Shown piece by piece: positions 47,342-56,204 of a DNA stretch of 64,000 nt. Source of the stretch: Actinacidiphila acididurans. Its GTDB lineage: Bacteria; Actinomycetota; Actinomycetes; Streptomycetales; Streptomycetaceae. The notes beneath the pieces are model-generated. The model was not told the DNA's origin. It saw nothing but the letters and a program-made list of their open reading frames with translations, and made no database searches. Where the stretch lies: positions 1-64,000 of the forward strand of contig NZ_JADKYB010000008.1 in NCBI RefSeq assembly GCF_016918855.1, written 5' to 3'. Made by a program: the position numbers and the translations under genes. The stretch's first letter is position 1. Every line of letters starts with the position of its first letter.

Positions 47342-47797
47342 TCAGCTCTGGTTGAAGAAGCCGTCGCCACCGCGGCGGGCGTCGGCGTTCATGATCGAGT
47401 AGTCCGCCGGGGTGAGCAGGAAGACGCGGTTGGCGACCCGCTCGATGGACCCGCGCAGCCCGAACGTCAGGCCCGCGGCGAAGTCCACCACGCGCTTGGC
47501 GTCGGACGGGTCCATGGCGGTGAGGTTGACGATGACCGGCACACCGTCCCGGAACAGCTCGCCGATGCCGCGCGCGTCCCGGAAGCCGTCCGGGGTCACC
47601 GTGGCGATCCGGTTGCCCTGCTCGTGCGCCGCCTCGCTGGCCACCCGCACCCGCGGGTCGGTGACCCACACGTCGGCGGTTCGCTGACGCCCGGAGTTCT
47701 CGCCGTAGTCGGCGTACTCCTCGTCGTAGTAACCCTCGCCGCCGCCGTTGTCGTCGACGAGGCCCAGCCAGGCACTCGCCCGTCGAACCGATCCCAT
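47342..47797 (-). CDS. sflA: SepF-like cell-division protein, SflA type
   Basis: 151 residues. The SepF domain (about 55-135) includes [20 protein letters not shown] and [23 protein letters not shown]. The N terminus [16 protein letters not shown] can form the amphipathic membrane anchor. Its location outside the ftsZ cluster and near these neighbours fits the second SepF-like protein of Streptomyces (SflA), which limits FtsZ/dynamin positioning. Strong GAGAGGAGG ribosome site. The residue-level choice between SepF, SflA and SflB rests on context. Confidence 0.88.
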   Translation of the reverse strand: MGSVRRASAWLGLVDDNGGGEGYYDEEYADYGENSGRQRTADVWVTDPRVRVASEAAHEQGNRIATVTPDGFRDARGIGELFRDGVPVIVNLTAMDPSDAKRVVDFAAGLTFGLRGSIERVANRVFLLTPADYSIMNADARRGGDGFFNQS

Positions 47798-48275
47798 GGA
47801 CGCCTCCTCTCTCGCACGCGGTCAGTACCGTCCGCTTGTCATATCGTCATCCATGAGATGGGGGGCGCGCCAAGCGGTTAGCCGCCGCACGGGCGACTTG
47901 TGACGGTACTGGCACACACGATAGTGGCGCACCGTCAGCCGGACACAGAGGTACGCAAGGTGACGCACCGATGGTTGAGCCCCTCCACGTCCGGGTGAAA
48001 ACCACGGCCGTACGGCCGTACGAACACCCTGCCCCATGGGTACGACACCATGCGCGTGAACGTCTGCGGCGGACGGTACGGCGGGGGCACGGGAGACCGG
48101 GCGAGCGACCGTACGGGCACGGTTGACGGGCCTGCGCGGGGCCTGCGCGGGGCCTGCGAGGCGCATCGAGGGGCCCGGCAAGTCGGTGTGACGGGCCGAT
48201 AACATGACCGGCAATCGCGGCAATGGTGGCGGCCGCGGTCATGGCAACCATGGCACGTATCACGGGGGATTCACC
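47798..48275. other. Divergent intergenic region sflA / DUF5685 gene
   Basis: 478 bases without a gene I can support. TAACAT at 48200-48205 is a -10 candidate for the DUF5685 gene and overlaps GCCGATAA (48195-48202). A tandem CCTGCGCGGGG-type repeat lies near 48130-48160. CGGCCGTACGGCCGTACG near 48007 is a short palindromic repeat. GGGGGA at 48264-48269 is the ribosome site of the next gene. Confidence 0.5.
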
Positions 48276-49541
48276 ATGTTCGGCATCATCAGGCCCTGTC
48301 GGCACCGCATGTCCGAAGGGATGGCCGCCTCCTGGCTGGCCCACCTGTGCGGGCTGTGCCTGGCACTGCGCGACGGCCATGGGCAGCTGGCCCGCGTCGC
48401 GACCAATTACGACGGGCTGGTCATCTCCGTCCTCGTGGAGGCGCAGTCCACGCCCGCGGACGACGCGCGCCGCACGGCAGGGCCCTGCCCGCTGCGCGGC
48501 ATGCGCACCGCCCCGGTCGCCACCGGCGAGGGCGCCCGGCTGGCCGCCGCGGTCTCGCTGGCGCTCGCCTCGGCGAAGGTCCGCGACCATGTCGAGGACG
48601 CCGACGGCGCCTTCGGCCGGCGGCCGGTCGCCGCGGCGGCCCGGCAGGTGGCCCGCCGCTGGGACCGGGCGGGCGCGCGGACCGGCGGATCGGTCGGCTT
48701 CGACACCGCGGTGCTGCTCGACGCGGTCGAGCGGCAGGGCGGTATCGAGGCCGTCGCCGGGCCGGGCACCTCGCTGCTCGCCGTCACCGAGCCCACCGAG
48801 ACCGCGACCGCCGCCGCCTTCGGCCACACCGCGGTGCTCGCCGGCCGGCCCGGCAACAAGGAGCCGCTGGAGGAGGCCGGCCGCCTCTTCGGCCGCCTCG
48901 CCCACCTGCTGGACGCCGTCGAGGACCTGGCGGAGGACACCCGCTCGGGCGCCTGGAACCCGCTGACCGCGACCGGCACCGGACTCGACGAGGCCCGCCG
49001 GCTGTGCGACGACGCGGTGCACGGCGTCCATCTCGCACTGCGGGACGTGGAGTTCACGGACACGGTCAGCGGCAAGCTCGCGCACCTGCTGCTCGTGCAC
49101 GAACTGGGCCGCTCGGTGGACCGGGCGTTCGGCGGGGGCGTGTGCGCGCACGGGCACGGCGGCGGCCACGGCCACGCGTCCGGCGCCGCGCAGATGCCGC
49201 CGCCGGGCAACCCGTTCCGGAACAACCCGTACACCGAAAGCCCTTACGCGCCCGGCGGTCCGTACGGCCCGGGCAACCCCTACGCGCCCGGGGGGCCGGG
49301 CGGCCACGGCGGTTTCCCGCCGCCCGAGCCGCCGCGCCGCAGGGGTCTGCTGGCCGGCTGCGCGGTGTGGGCCGGCCTGTGCTGCACCTGCCAGTTGTGC
49401 TGCCGGGACCACGACGACCCGTGGACCGGTCGGCGGCGCGAGGCCTGGTGCGACGACTGCGACTGCGACTGCTGTGACTGCGACGCCTGTGAGTGCTGCG
49501 AATGCTGCGAGTGCGCGGGGTGCTGCGACTGCGGTTGCTGA
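48276..49541 (+). CDS. DUF5685-family protein with Cys-rich C-terminal tail
   Basis: 421 residues. It opens MFGIIRPCRHRM and carries LAHLCGLCLALRD with a CxxC near residue 25, then a mostly helical DUF5685 domain up to about residue 285. A Gly/Pro/His-rich linker (GHGGGHGHASG, then PYAPGGPYGPGNPYAPGG) follows. Near 370 comes CCTCQLCC, and the protein ends in a 30-residue tail with 16 Cys alternating with Asp/Glu (such as CDCDCCDCDACECCECC). Metal binding is a natural guess; the function is unknown. ATG 48276 has GGGGGA upstream. Confidence 0.85.
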   Translation: MFGIIRPCRHRMSEGMAASWLAHLCGLCLALRDGHGQLARVATNYDGLVISVLVEAQSTPADDARRTAGPCPLRGMRTAPVATGEGARLAAAVSLALASAKVRDHVEDADGAFGRRPVAAAARQVARRWDRAGARTGGSVGFDTAVLLDAVERQGGIEAVAGPGTSLLAVTEPTETATAAAFGHTAVLAGRPGNKEPLEEAGRLFGRLAHLLDAVEDLAEDTRSGAWNPLTATGTGLDEARRLCDDAVHGVHLALRDVEFTDTVSGKLAHLLLVHELGRSVDRAFGGGVCAHGHGGGHGHASGAAQMPPPGNPFRNNPYTESPYAPGGPYGPGNPYAPGGPGGHGGFPPPEPPRRRGLLAGCAVWAGLCCTCQLCCRDHDDPWTGRRREAWCDDCDCDCCDCDACECCECCECAGCCDCGC

Positions 49542-50048
49542 GGGGCGAGGGCGTTACGGCCGCGCGCGGTGCGGGCGCGGCCGTACGAACGTCAATGATG
49601 CTGCGTTGCCGCTTCACTAGCGCGGACGGCGGGTTCGGAGGCGGCGCGGTGGCGCCGTACGTGCGCTGGGGCCCGAGGGAGGGGCCGGGGCGAGCTGGAT
49701 CAGGCGTGTGTGAGGACGGGACGATCCGTCGGGCGCCGCTGTACGGCACCACCGGGGACGGTCAGCGGCGACAACACGAGGACGACCACACCCGACCGAA
49801 GTCGATGTGGCCGCGGATGACCAGCTCAGCGCTGCGCATGGGCCCAGTGGAGCAGTCGCGCGGGCGATCCGTCAACCGGCGTCCGCTGGATATGAGACGC
49901 GCTGTCCACCTGTCGGACATGCTTGACAGTTGGTGACCGCCCCGGCTTAGCCTCGTGTCAAGCCCTTGGAGGCCCAGCCGCGTTGAGGGACGCGGCGGCT
50001 GTGTGAAGGCGACCCCCCGCCTCGTCCGCGTGTCCACGGAGCCTTCGC
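49542..50048 (+). other. Gene-free region with promoter and leader hairpin
   Basis: 507 bases. TTGACA (49923-49928) and TAGCCT (49948-49953), 19 bases apart, form the likely promoter of the flavin-enzyme operon. The ~90-base leader contains CCGCGT (49978-49983) with ACGCGG (49990-49995) as a hairpin, and GGAG 7 bases before ATG 50049. The first ~350 bases show no convincing element. Short frames near 49895-49936 were considered as leader peptides but not accepted. Confidence 0.55.
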
Positions 50049-51320
50049 ATGCCTGCCGATCATCATTCCGCCGCGCCTTTGCCGTCCACCGCCGGGCCGT
50101 CAGGGCCTTCCCGGCCTTCTCCGCCTTCGCTGCCTTCCCGGCCTTCTCCGCCTTCCGGCGGGTTGCGTCGCGCCCGCGCCCTCCACCTGGCCGCCGCCAT
50201 TGACGGCGGTACGCCGTTCGACGCGTCCCATGTCGTGGACCTGGCCCGGCTCGCCGAGAGCGGAGCGCTGGACTTCGTCACGCTGGGCCTGCCGGAGCAG
50301 GGGTCCGGTGGCCCCGGGCCGGCGGGTCCCGACGCGCTCGACGCCCTGGCCGCCCTCGCCCGGGTCGCCCCCGCCACCGACCGGATCGGCCTCGTTCCGG
50401 CCGTGTCCGTACCGTCCGCCGGGACCGAGCCGTTCGAGGTCGCGCTCGCCGTGGCCACGCTGGACTGGGTGAGCCGGGGGCGGGCCGGCTGGACGCTCGC
50501 GGTCCCGGCGGACGACCCGGGCGGGAACGGGAGCGGCGTGCGTACGGATACGGATAAGGGCACGCGGCGGATGCGGGGCGGCACCGCGGCGGCCCGGCGC
50601 CGGGCCGCGGAGCGGGTGGCCGAACGGGCCGCCGAGCGCGCGGCTTTCCGGTGGCGGAACGCGGCGCGCACCGCGGCGGCGCTGGCCCGGGCGTGGGAGG
50701 ACGGCGGGCCGCTGCCCGGGGCCTCGGCCCGGCCGGTCACCGCGGTCGACGCCACCGAACCGGCCGCCCGCCCCGTCGCGGCCCGCCACGCCGACCTGGT
50801 CCTGGTCCGGGCCACCGGGCCCGAGGAAGCCGCTGCGGTGGCGGCCGAGGTACGGCGGCTCGTCGCCGAGGCCGGCCGCGACCCGGACCGGCTGCTGGTG
50901 CTCGGTGAACTCCGCGTCGACCTCGGCGGCGGCGAACTCGGCGCCGAAACGGGGGCGGAGGCCGCGCCGACCTCCGACGGCGCCGACGGCGTCCTCTTTC
51001 GCGGCGGCCCGGTCGACCTGGCCGACCTCGTCACCCGCTGGCACCGCTCGGGCGCGGTCGACGGCTTCCACATCCGACCGGTGCGGCCGCTTCGCGACCT
51101 GGAACGCTTCGTCAACGGTACGGTCGCCCTCCTCCAGCACCGCGGCCTGTTCCGCTCCTTCCACCCGGGGACGGCGCTGCGCGACCACCTGGGGCTGCGC
51201 GGGACGCCGGGGCGGGCGGAGGAGGGGGCCGCGGTGACCGCTTCGGACGCGAATCCGGCCGTCGCGGCGAACGGGGCGGGCCCGGACCGCCTCGCCGTCA
51301 CCGGCGGGACCGCCTCGTGA
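50049..51320 (+). CDS. Luciferase-like flavin-dependent oxidoreductase
   Basis: 423 residues. A ~38-residue Pro/Ser leader with PSRPSPPSLPSRPSPPS repeats precedes a TIM-barrel of the bacterial luciferase/NtaA type. It has ATDRIGLVPAVSV followed by LDWVSRGRAGWTLAV, and a late FHIRPVRPLRDLERFV. The middle (about 155-215) is Ala/Arg-rich and replaces the usual NtaA insertion. Relatives oxidise sulfur or nitrogen compounds with FMNH2. GGAG lies 7 bases upstream. The next gene overlaps by 4 bases. Confidence 0.8.
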   Translation: MPADHHSAAPLPSTAGPSGPSRPSPPSLPSRPSPPSGGLRRARALHLAAAIDGGTPFDASHVVDLARLAESGALDFVTLGLPEQGSGGPGPAGPDALDALAALARVAPATDRIGLVPAVSVPSAGTEPFEVALAVATLDWVSRGRAGWTLAVPADDPGGNGSGVRTDTDKGTRRMRGGTAAARRRAAERVAERAAERAAFRWRNAARTAAALARAWEDGGPLPGASARPVTAVDATEPAARPVAARHADLVLVRATGPEEAAAVAAEVRRLVAEAGRDPDRLLVLGELRVDLGGGELGAETGAEAAPTSDGADGVLFRGGPVDLADLVTRWHRSGAVDGFHIRPVRPLRDLERFVNGTVALLQHRGLFRSFHPGTALRDHLGLRGTPGRAEEGAAVTASDANPAVAANGAGPDRLAVTGGTAS

Positions 51321-52342
51321 CCGGCTCTTACGGAGCGGCGCAGGCGGATCGGCCCGGTGGCGGCCGGCCCGGGCGGCGCGCGGACGCCCACGACGGCGGC
51401 CCCGTACGGGAGATGCACCTGGCCGTGGAACTGCCCGGGCCGGGCACGGCCGGGACCTGGCCGGAGGACGGGCGGGCGGCGGACTTCGCGGCGTACGTAC
51501 GGCTCGCCCGGGCCGCCGAACGCGGACGGTTCGACTTCCTGCTGCTGGGCGACGGCGGGCCCCCTCGGGAAGGGCAGCCGGGCTTCGGGGCCGGCACCCG
51601 GGCCGGGCCGGCAGCCGGGGCACTGGCCGGACCTGAGCCGAGCAGCCGGGACGCGCGGAACTGGCCGGAACCCTTCACCGTGCTCAACGCCCTTGCCGCG
51701 GTCACCGAACGGATCGGGCTGGCCGCCGCCGTCGACCCCGGCGGCCGCGACCCGTACGGCCTGGCCCGGCGCCTTGCCGCCCTCGACCGGCTCAGCGCGG
51801 GACGCGCGGCCGGACCCGCCCTGGCCGTACCGGAGTTCACCGCACCGACCGGCCCGCAAAGCAGGCCCGTGACGATCGGCGGCCCTGCGGACGCGGCCGC
51901 CCCCGAGGTGGTACTGCTCGACCGGCCGTGCGACGGCGGCGCGGTGGTGGTGCCCGGCGCGGGGGAGCGCACGCCCCCCGGCGCGAAGATCCTGGCCCGC
52001 ATCGACATCACCCTCGCCGCACGCGCCGAACCGCCGGCCGAATCCGGCGGGGCGAACGGGCCGGCCGGACTCCCCGGCGAGCCCGAGGCGCTGGCCGCCC
52101 GGCTCGTCGCGCGGTTCCGCTCCGGTGCGGTCGACGGCTTCCTGCTGCGCCCCGCCCCGCTTCCCGGCGGCCACGGGCTCGATCTCTTCGTCGAGCGGGT
52201 CGTTCCACTGCTCCAGGCGCGGGGAGCGCTGCGCACCGCCTACCGCGGCAGCACACTGCGGGACCATCTCGGGCTGCCCACTCCGGCACCCCCGGTACCA
52301 CCGCAGGTGACGACCGGCGACGATTTACCACGGCTCCGATAG
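51317..52342 (+). CDS. Luciferase-like flavin-dependent oxidoreductase, shortened
   Basis: 341 residues, paralogous to the upstream protein. It has FDFLLLGDGGPPRE, VLNALAAVTERIGLAAAVDP, LDRLSAGRAAGPALAV and VDGFLLRPAPLPGGHGLDLFV. It is about 100 residues shorter than usual NtaA-like enzymes, the loss lying between the barrel halves. GTG 51317 overlaps the upstream stop. Residue 337 is encoded by a TTA codon (52325-52327), six codons before the stop including it, so full translation may depend on bldA. Confidence 0.78.
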   Translation: MTGSYGAAQADRPGGGRPGRRADAHDGGPVREMHLAVELPGPGTAGTWPEDGRAADFAAYVRLARAAERGRFDFLLLGDGGPPREGQPGFGAGTRAGPAAGALAGPEPSSRDARNWPEPFTVLNALAAVTERIGLAAAVDPGGRDPYGLARRLAALDRLSAGRAAGPALAVPEFTAPTGPQSRPVTIGGPADAAAPEVVLLDRPCDGGAVVVPGAGERTPPGAKILARIDITLAARAEPPAESGGANGPAGLPGEPEALAARLVARFRSGAVDGFLLRPAPLPGGHGLDLFVERVVPLLQARGALRTAYRGSTLRDHLGLPTPAPPVPPQVTTGDDLPRLR

Positions 52343-52436
52343 CTCCGCCGGCTCCACACGGCCGGCATTTTCAGCACTTTCGGCACCTTCTACAACTGCT
52401 GGACCTTCGACAACTTTCCCCGGAAGGCGTGAATCC

Positions 52437-53198
52437 ATGAGCATGCAGACGGCAGCCGCGACGGGCGAGGCCGACTGGACGCGGTGGCGCGAGCAGCGCG
52501 CCGCGACGGTCTCCGCGCCGCACGGCACGCTGGCCCTGACCGGCACCCACTGGCTGGACGACCTGGCCGACGACGGCGCGATCCCCGGACTCCCGGGCAC
52601 GTGGCGGCAGGTGGACGGCCAGGTGGTGCGCGAGGTGGACGGCGCGACGACCGTCCTGGAACCCGAGGGCCGGCCGCTGGTGCTGTCCGACGGCCGCAAG
52701 GTCCAGGCCCTGGTCCGCGAGGGCCTGCTCGCGGTGCGGGTCTGGGACCCCGAGGCCCCGGCGCGGCAGGCGTTCACCGGCATCGACGCCTTCGGGTGGG
52801 ACACGCGCTGGGTGGTGCCCGGCGTGTTCCGGCCGTACGAAACCGGCCCGCAGACCGTCCGCGTGCCCAACGCCGACGGCCGCGCCCGCGATCTGGGCCT
52901 GCGCGGCGACCTCGTGTTCACCGTCGACGGCGAGGAGCACACCCTGGCCGTCGCGGTCGAGGACGACGGCCGGCTGTGGGCCGTGGTCGCCGACCTGACC
53001 AGCGGGAAGACCAGCTTCCGGTTCCGGTTCCTGCACACCGCGCCGCCGGCCGCCGACGGTTCGGTGACGGTGGACCTCAACCGTACGGCGCTGCCGCCGT
53101 GCGCCTTCGGGGACGGATACCTGTGCCCCTTCCCGCCGCCCGGCAACACCCTGCCGTTCGCGCTCGAGGCGGGGGAGCGCGCGGTTCTCAGCCACTGA
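52437..53198 (+). CDS. DUF1684-family protein
   Basis: 253 residues, soluble. The DUF1684 pattern is present: W-x-x-W-R-x-Q-R near the start (DWTRWREQR), PHGTLALTGTHWL, a central R-VP-N segment, and the closing LNRTALPPCAFGDGYLCPFPPPGN. The molecular function of DUF1684 is not established. AAGGCG lies before ATG 52437 in a 94-base spacer after the second flavin enzyme, so the three genes are probably one operon ending at the hairpin at 53215. Confidence 0.88.
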   Translation: MSMQTAAATGEADWTRWREQRAATVSAPHGTLALTGTHWLDDLADDGAIPGLPGTWRQVDGQVVREVDGATTVLEPEGRPLVLSDGRKVQALVREGLLAVRVWDPEAPARQAFTGIDAFGWDTRWVVPGVFRPYETGPQTVRVPNADGRARDLGLRGDLVFTVDGEEHTLAVAVEDDGRLWAVVADLTSGKTSFRFRFLHTAPPAADGSVTVDLNRTALPPCAFGDGYLCPFPPPGNTLPFALEAGERAVLSH

Positions 53199-53214
53199 GA
53201 CGGGTTCACTTCCC

Positions 53215-53247
53215 GCGCCCCGGCGGTCACTTCGGCCGCCGGGGCGC
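53215..53247 (+). terminator. Terminator hairpin after DUF1684 gene
   Basis: GCGCCCCGGCGG (53215-53226) pairs perfectly with CCGCCGGGGCGC (53236-53247); loop 9 bases. No U tract. Confidence 0.75.
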
Positions 53248-53318
53248 CGCTGGGCGCGCATATTCCGGTCCGGAAAGCCCTCTTGTGTGTTCCCTGTGAG
53301 ACCTGAATACTCCCGAGT

Positions 53319-53378
53319 ACTTGTCAGACGCATGTTGCGTTCGGTTATCGGAGTGCGTCTGACAGTGCATCGACAAGT
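53319..53378. promoter_or_regulatory. Nested inverted repeats before the secreted protease
   Basis: TGTCAGACGCA (53322-53332) and TGCGTCTGACA (53354-53364) are perfect inverted repeats 21 bases apart. ACTTGTC (53319-53325) and GACAAGT (53372-53378) form an outer pair. A weak promoter (TTGTCA 53321-53326, TTATCG 53345-53350) would lie within them. The arrangement fits a dimeric repressor operator or an mRNA stem-loop. Confidence 0.65.
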
Positions 53379-53405
53379 CAGCCTCCACCCCCACGGGAGG
53401 AACGT

Positions 53406-54284
53406 GTGAAGTCATCCCGCCGCATACAGCTGCTCGCTGTTGCGTCCGGCCTGCTGGCCGCCACGGCATTCGCTCTCCCCTCGGCCTCCGCCGCCGCCTC
53501 GGCGCCGGCCGTACCCGCCGCCACCCTTGCCGCTCAGGTGGCGCAGGCGAGCACCGCCGTCAAGACCGCGGACATCGCGGGCACCGCCTGGGCGGTCGAC
53601 CCCAGCAGCCACACCCTCAACGTCAGCGTCGACGACCGGGTGACGTCCGCCCAGCTCGCCGAGCTGAAGCAGTCCACCGCGGGCTACGGCAGCGCGGTGC
53701 ACATCACGCACGTCAACGGCACCTTCAGCAAGCTGCTTTCCGGCGGCGACCCGATCCTCACCAGCCAGTGGCGCTGCTCCCTGGGCTTCAACGTCCGCAG
53801 CGGCAGCACCTACTACTTCCTGACCGCCGGTCACTGCACCGAGGGCTACCCGGACTACTACACCAGCTCCGGCAGCTACATCGGCCCCACGGTCGGCACC
53901 TCCTTCCCCGGCAACGACTACGGCATCGTCCGCTACGACTCCTCGATCGCCCACGACGGCACGGTCGGCAGCCAGGACATCACCAGTGCCGCCAACGCCA
54001 CCGTCGGTGAGCACGTCACCCGCCGCGGTTCCACCACCGGCGTGCACAGCGGCACCGTCCAGGCCCTCAACGCCACCGTCAACTACGGCAGCGGCGAGAT
54101 CGTCTCCGGTCTGATCCAGACCAACGTCTGCGCCGAGCCCGGCGACAGCGGCGGCCCGCTGTACGACGGCACCAAGGCCATCGGCCTGACCTCCGGCGGC
54201 AGCGGCAACTGCTCCTCCGGCGGCACGACCTTCTTCCAGCCGGTCACCGAGGCGCTCAGCGCCTACGGCGTGAGCGTCTACTGA
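53406..54284 (+). CDS. Secreted S1-family serine protease (streptogrisin/alpha-lytic type)
   Basis: 292 residues. A signal peptide (about 1-31, ending SASAAA) and a short ~85-residue propeptide precede the chymotrypsin-fold mature domain. The catalytic triad is His in TAGHC, Asp in GNDYGIV and Ser in [19 protein letters not shown] pairs with HC in the usual disulfide and [10 protein letters not shown] with GNC. It would be exported, self-processed and used to digest protein outside the cell. GTG 53406 has GGGAGG 5 bases upstream. Nested inverted repeats lie just upstream of the gene. Confidence 0.95.
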   Translation: MKSSRRIQLLAVASGLLAATAFALPSASAAASAPAVPAATLAAQVAQASTAVKTADIAGTAWAVDPSSHTLNVSVDDRVTSAQLAELKQSTAGYGSAVHITHVNGTFSKLLSGGDPILTSQWRCSLGFNVRSGSTYYFLTAGHCTEGYPDYYTSSGSYIGPTVGTSFPGNDYGIVRYDSSIAHDGTVGSQDITSAANATVGEHVTRRGSTTGVHSGTVQALNATVNYGSGEIVSGLIQTNVCAEPGDSGGPLYDGTKAIGLTSGGSGNCSSGGTTFFQPVTEALSAYGVSVY

Positions 54285-54303
54285 CGGTCGTTCACCAGCG
54301 TCC

Positions 54304-54342
54304 CCGGCGCCCCCGCCGCACCCTGCGCGGCGGGGGCGCCGG
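54304..54342 (+). terminator. Terminator hairpin after protease gene
   Basis: A perfect 16-bp stem, CCGGCGCCCCCGCCGC (54304-54319) with GCGGCGGGGGCGCCGG (54327-54342), and a 7-base loop. No U run. Confidence 0.85.
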
Positions 54343-54412
54343 TGCGTGGCGGGCCCGGCTGCGGCCGGCCTCGTGGCCGGTGACCGTCCGAGGCCGCTGG
54401 CACACTGGGCGC

Positions 54413-55390
54413 ATGCTGGAAACGTCGGCGCGGCTGCTGCGCCTGCTCTCCCTGCTCCAGTCCCGCCGCGACTGGTCCGGGCCGGAACTGGCCGCCCGGC
54501 TGGACGTCACCCCGCGCACGGTCCGGCGCGACGTGGACCGGCTGCGGGCGCTGGGCTATCCCGTGCACGCGGCCCCCGGTACCACCGGCGGCTACCGGCT
54601 CGGCGCGGGCGCCGCCCTTCCGCCGCTGCTGCTGGACGACGAGGAGGCGGTGGCCGTGGCGCTGTGCCTGCGCACCGGCGCAGGCGGCAGCGTGGCGGGC
54701 ATCGAGGAGACCTCGGTACGCGCCCTGACCAAGCTGGAACAGGTGCTCCCGGCCCGGCTCCGGCACCGGGTCCAGGCGATGCAGGCCGTCACCGTCCGCC
54801 CGCGCACCGCCGGTCCCGTGGTGGCCCAGGAGGTGCTCACCGTCATCGGCGCCGCCTGCCGCGACCACGAGCAACTGCGCTTCGACTACCTCGACCACGA
54901 CGGCGCCGCCAGTCGGCGGACCGTCGAACCGTACCGGCTGGTCCACCACGCCCGGCGTTGGTACCTGCTCGCCCATGACGTCGAGCGCGCCGACTGGCGG
55001 ACCTTCCGGGTGGACCGGATCGAGCCCAAGGCGCCCACCGGACCCCGCTTCACCCCGCGCGAACTGCCCGAGGACGCCGCCGAATACGTCGCCAAGGGCG
55101 TCACCTCCCGCGCCTACCGCTTCCAGGCCGGCATCCTCGTGCACGCTCCCGCCCACGCGGTCGTCACCTGGGACGGCTTCGCCACCGTCACGGAACTCGG
55201 CGAGGACCTGTGCGAACTGCGGACCGGATTCGAGTCGCTGGAGTCACTCGCCGTGTACGCCGGACTGCTCGGAGTGGAGTTCGAGGTCATGGAACCGCCG
55301 GAGCTGGCCGACGTGCTCGCGGCCGCCGCCGCCCGGCTGATCCGGGCGGCGGGCCGTACCGGACCGCGGGTCAGTCCAGCGAGCCGCTGA
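54413..55390 (+). CDS. HTH/WYL-domain transcriptional regulator
   Basis: 325 residues. The N-terminal DeoR-type winged helix (LLQSRRDWSGPELAARLDV followed by VRRDVDRLRALGYPV) binds DNA. The WYL domain (about 140-220) has RRWYLLAHD, and a C-terminal WCX-type extension follows. WYL domains bind small ligands or nucleic acid. CACACT, a weak -10, lies 6 bases before ATG 54413, and no ribosome site is present. Its 3' end overlaps the opposing F420-type gene by 20 bp. Confidence 0.9.
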   Translation: MLETSARLLRLLSLLQSRRDWSGPELAARLDVTPRTVRRDVDRLRALGYPVHAAPGTTGGYRLGAGAALPPLLLDDEEAVAVALCLRTGAGGSVAGIEETSVRALTKLEQVLPARLRHRVQAMQAVTVRPRTAGPVVAQEVLTVIGAACRDHEQLRFDYLDHDGAASRRTVEPYRLVHHARRWYLLAHDVERADWRTFRVDRIEPKAPTGPRFTPRELPEDAAEYVAKGVTSRAYRFQAGILVHAPAHAVVTWDGFATVTELGEDLCELRTGFESLESLAVYAGLLGVEFEVMEPPELADVLAAAAARLIRAAGRTGPRVSPASR

Positions 55391-55835
55391 CCAGCCCCTG
55401 CTCGGGCGCGAAGCCGTACACCCGGTCCGCGCGCAGCCGCACGACCAGCCGCTGGTTGGCGACCATGGCCGCCCGGTACTCGTCCCAGTCCGGGTGCTCG
55501 CCGGCGATCGCCCGGTACACCTGTATGAGCTCCTCGACGGTCGCGTCGTGGGGATCGGCCGCCACCGGGGACAGCTCGGCATCCCCCTCCACCACCAGGT
55601 AGGCGCCGAAGCTCGGGGTCGTCACGTAGAAGCTGGCCCGCGGGTCCCGGCGCAGATTCCGGGTCTTCACGCGGGTGTCGGTCACCGAGATGCGGATGAT
55701 CCGCGTCGCCTCGTCGTAGGTGAACGACACGTTGGACAGCTGGGGCCTGCCGTCCTTCTTCATGGTGGCGAGCACCCCGTTGCGGTGGTCCTTCAGCAGG
55801 CCCAGCAGTGGGCTGTCGGCGGTCGGCGGGGTCAT
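55371..55835 (-). CDS. F420-dependent PPOX-class oxidoreductase
   Basis: 154 residues, split beta-barrel fold. It has GVLATMKKDGRPQLSNVSF, then DTRVKTRNLRRDPRASFYV, and the late RLRADRVYGF. Streptomyces and mycobacterial members use deazaflavin F420 to reduce small molecules; the substrate is unknown. AGGAG lies 8 bases before ATG 55835. It converges with the WYL regulator and is divergent from dnaE2. Confidence 0.88.
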   Translation of the reverse strand: MTPPTADSPLLGLLKDHRNGVLATMKKDGRPQLSNVSFTYDEATRIIRISVTDTRVKTRNLRRDPRASFYVTTPSFGAYLVVEGDAELSPVAADPHDATVEELIQVYRAIAGEHPDWDEYRAAMVANQRLVVRLRADRVYGFAPEQGLVSGSLD

Positions 55836-56204
55836 GGCGGCGGCTCCTGTCTGTCCGGTCGGGCGGGTGCGATTCGTTCTGGCGTACGGGCCAACGCGTG
55901 CCGTCCGGCCCGTGTTCCGCCCCTCCCGACCTTCACCCGCAAGGGTGGCCTCCTTCATTCCTGGGCGTGGCAAAGCCGTCTCGCGTTGACGCGCCGCCTC
56001 CCGTCCGGCAGTTGCCCGCGCCCGCCCGTACCCCGCCCGTACCCGGCTGCGCCGCCGGGGCCGCGGGACCGTGTTCGCGCAGGTCCGACACCATGACGGG
56101 GTCACCGAGCTGATCGTACGCACGTTCGAAGTCTGGTCTATGGTGGGGGGAGGAGAGAGGGGGCGACGGTCGGACCGGGGGTGGGCGGGCAGCGGGAGGC
56201 ACGG
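55836..56204. other. Divergent region upstream of dnaE2
   Basis: 369 bases. The dnaE2-proximal part holds the SOS box (56114-56129), TATGGT at 56139-56144 as -10, and GGGAGG before ATG 56205. The remainder has no gene and no trace of imuA/imuB-like genes. Confidence 0.6.
56114..56129. promoter_or_regulatory. LexA SOS box of dnaE2
   Basis: TCGTACGCACGTTCGA differs in one base from the actinobacterial LexA consensus TCGAAC-N4-GTTCGA. It lies about 10 bases upstream of a TATGGT -10 hexamer and 76 bases before dnaE2. LexA bound here would cover the -35 region. Confidence 0.85.

Noticed and set aside
48195..48202. WhiG (sigma-28 type) promoter before the DUF5685 gene
   Set aside because: GCCGATAA matches the -10, but no TAAA is present 15 bases upstream.
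49895..50048. Cysteine- or sulfur-responsive leader peptide before the flavin operon
   Set aside because: Short frames exist, but none ends with the expected Cys-rich or Arg-His leader pattern, and one overlaps the start of the first gene.
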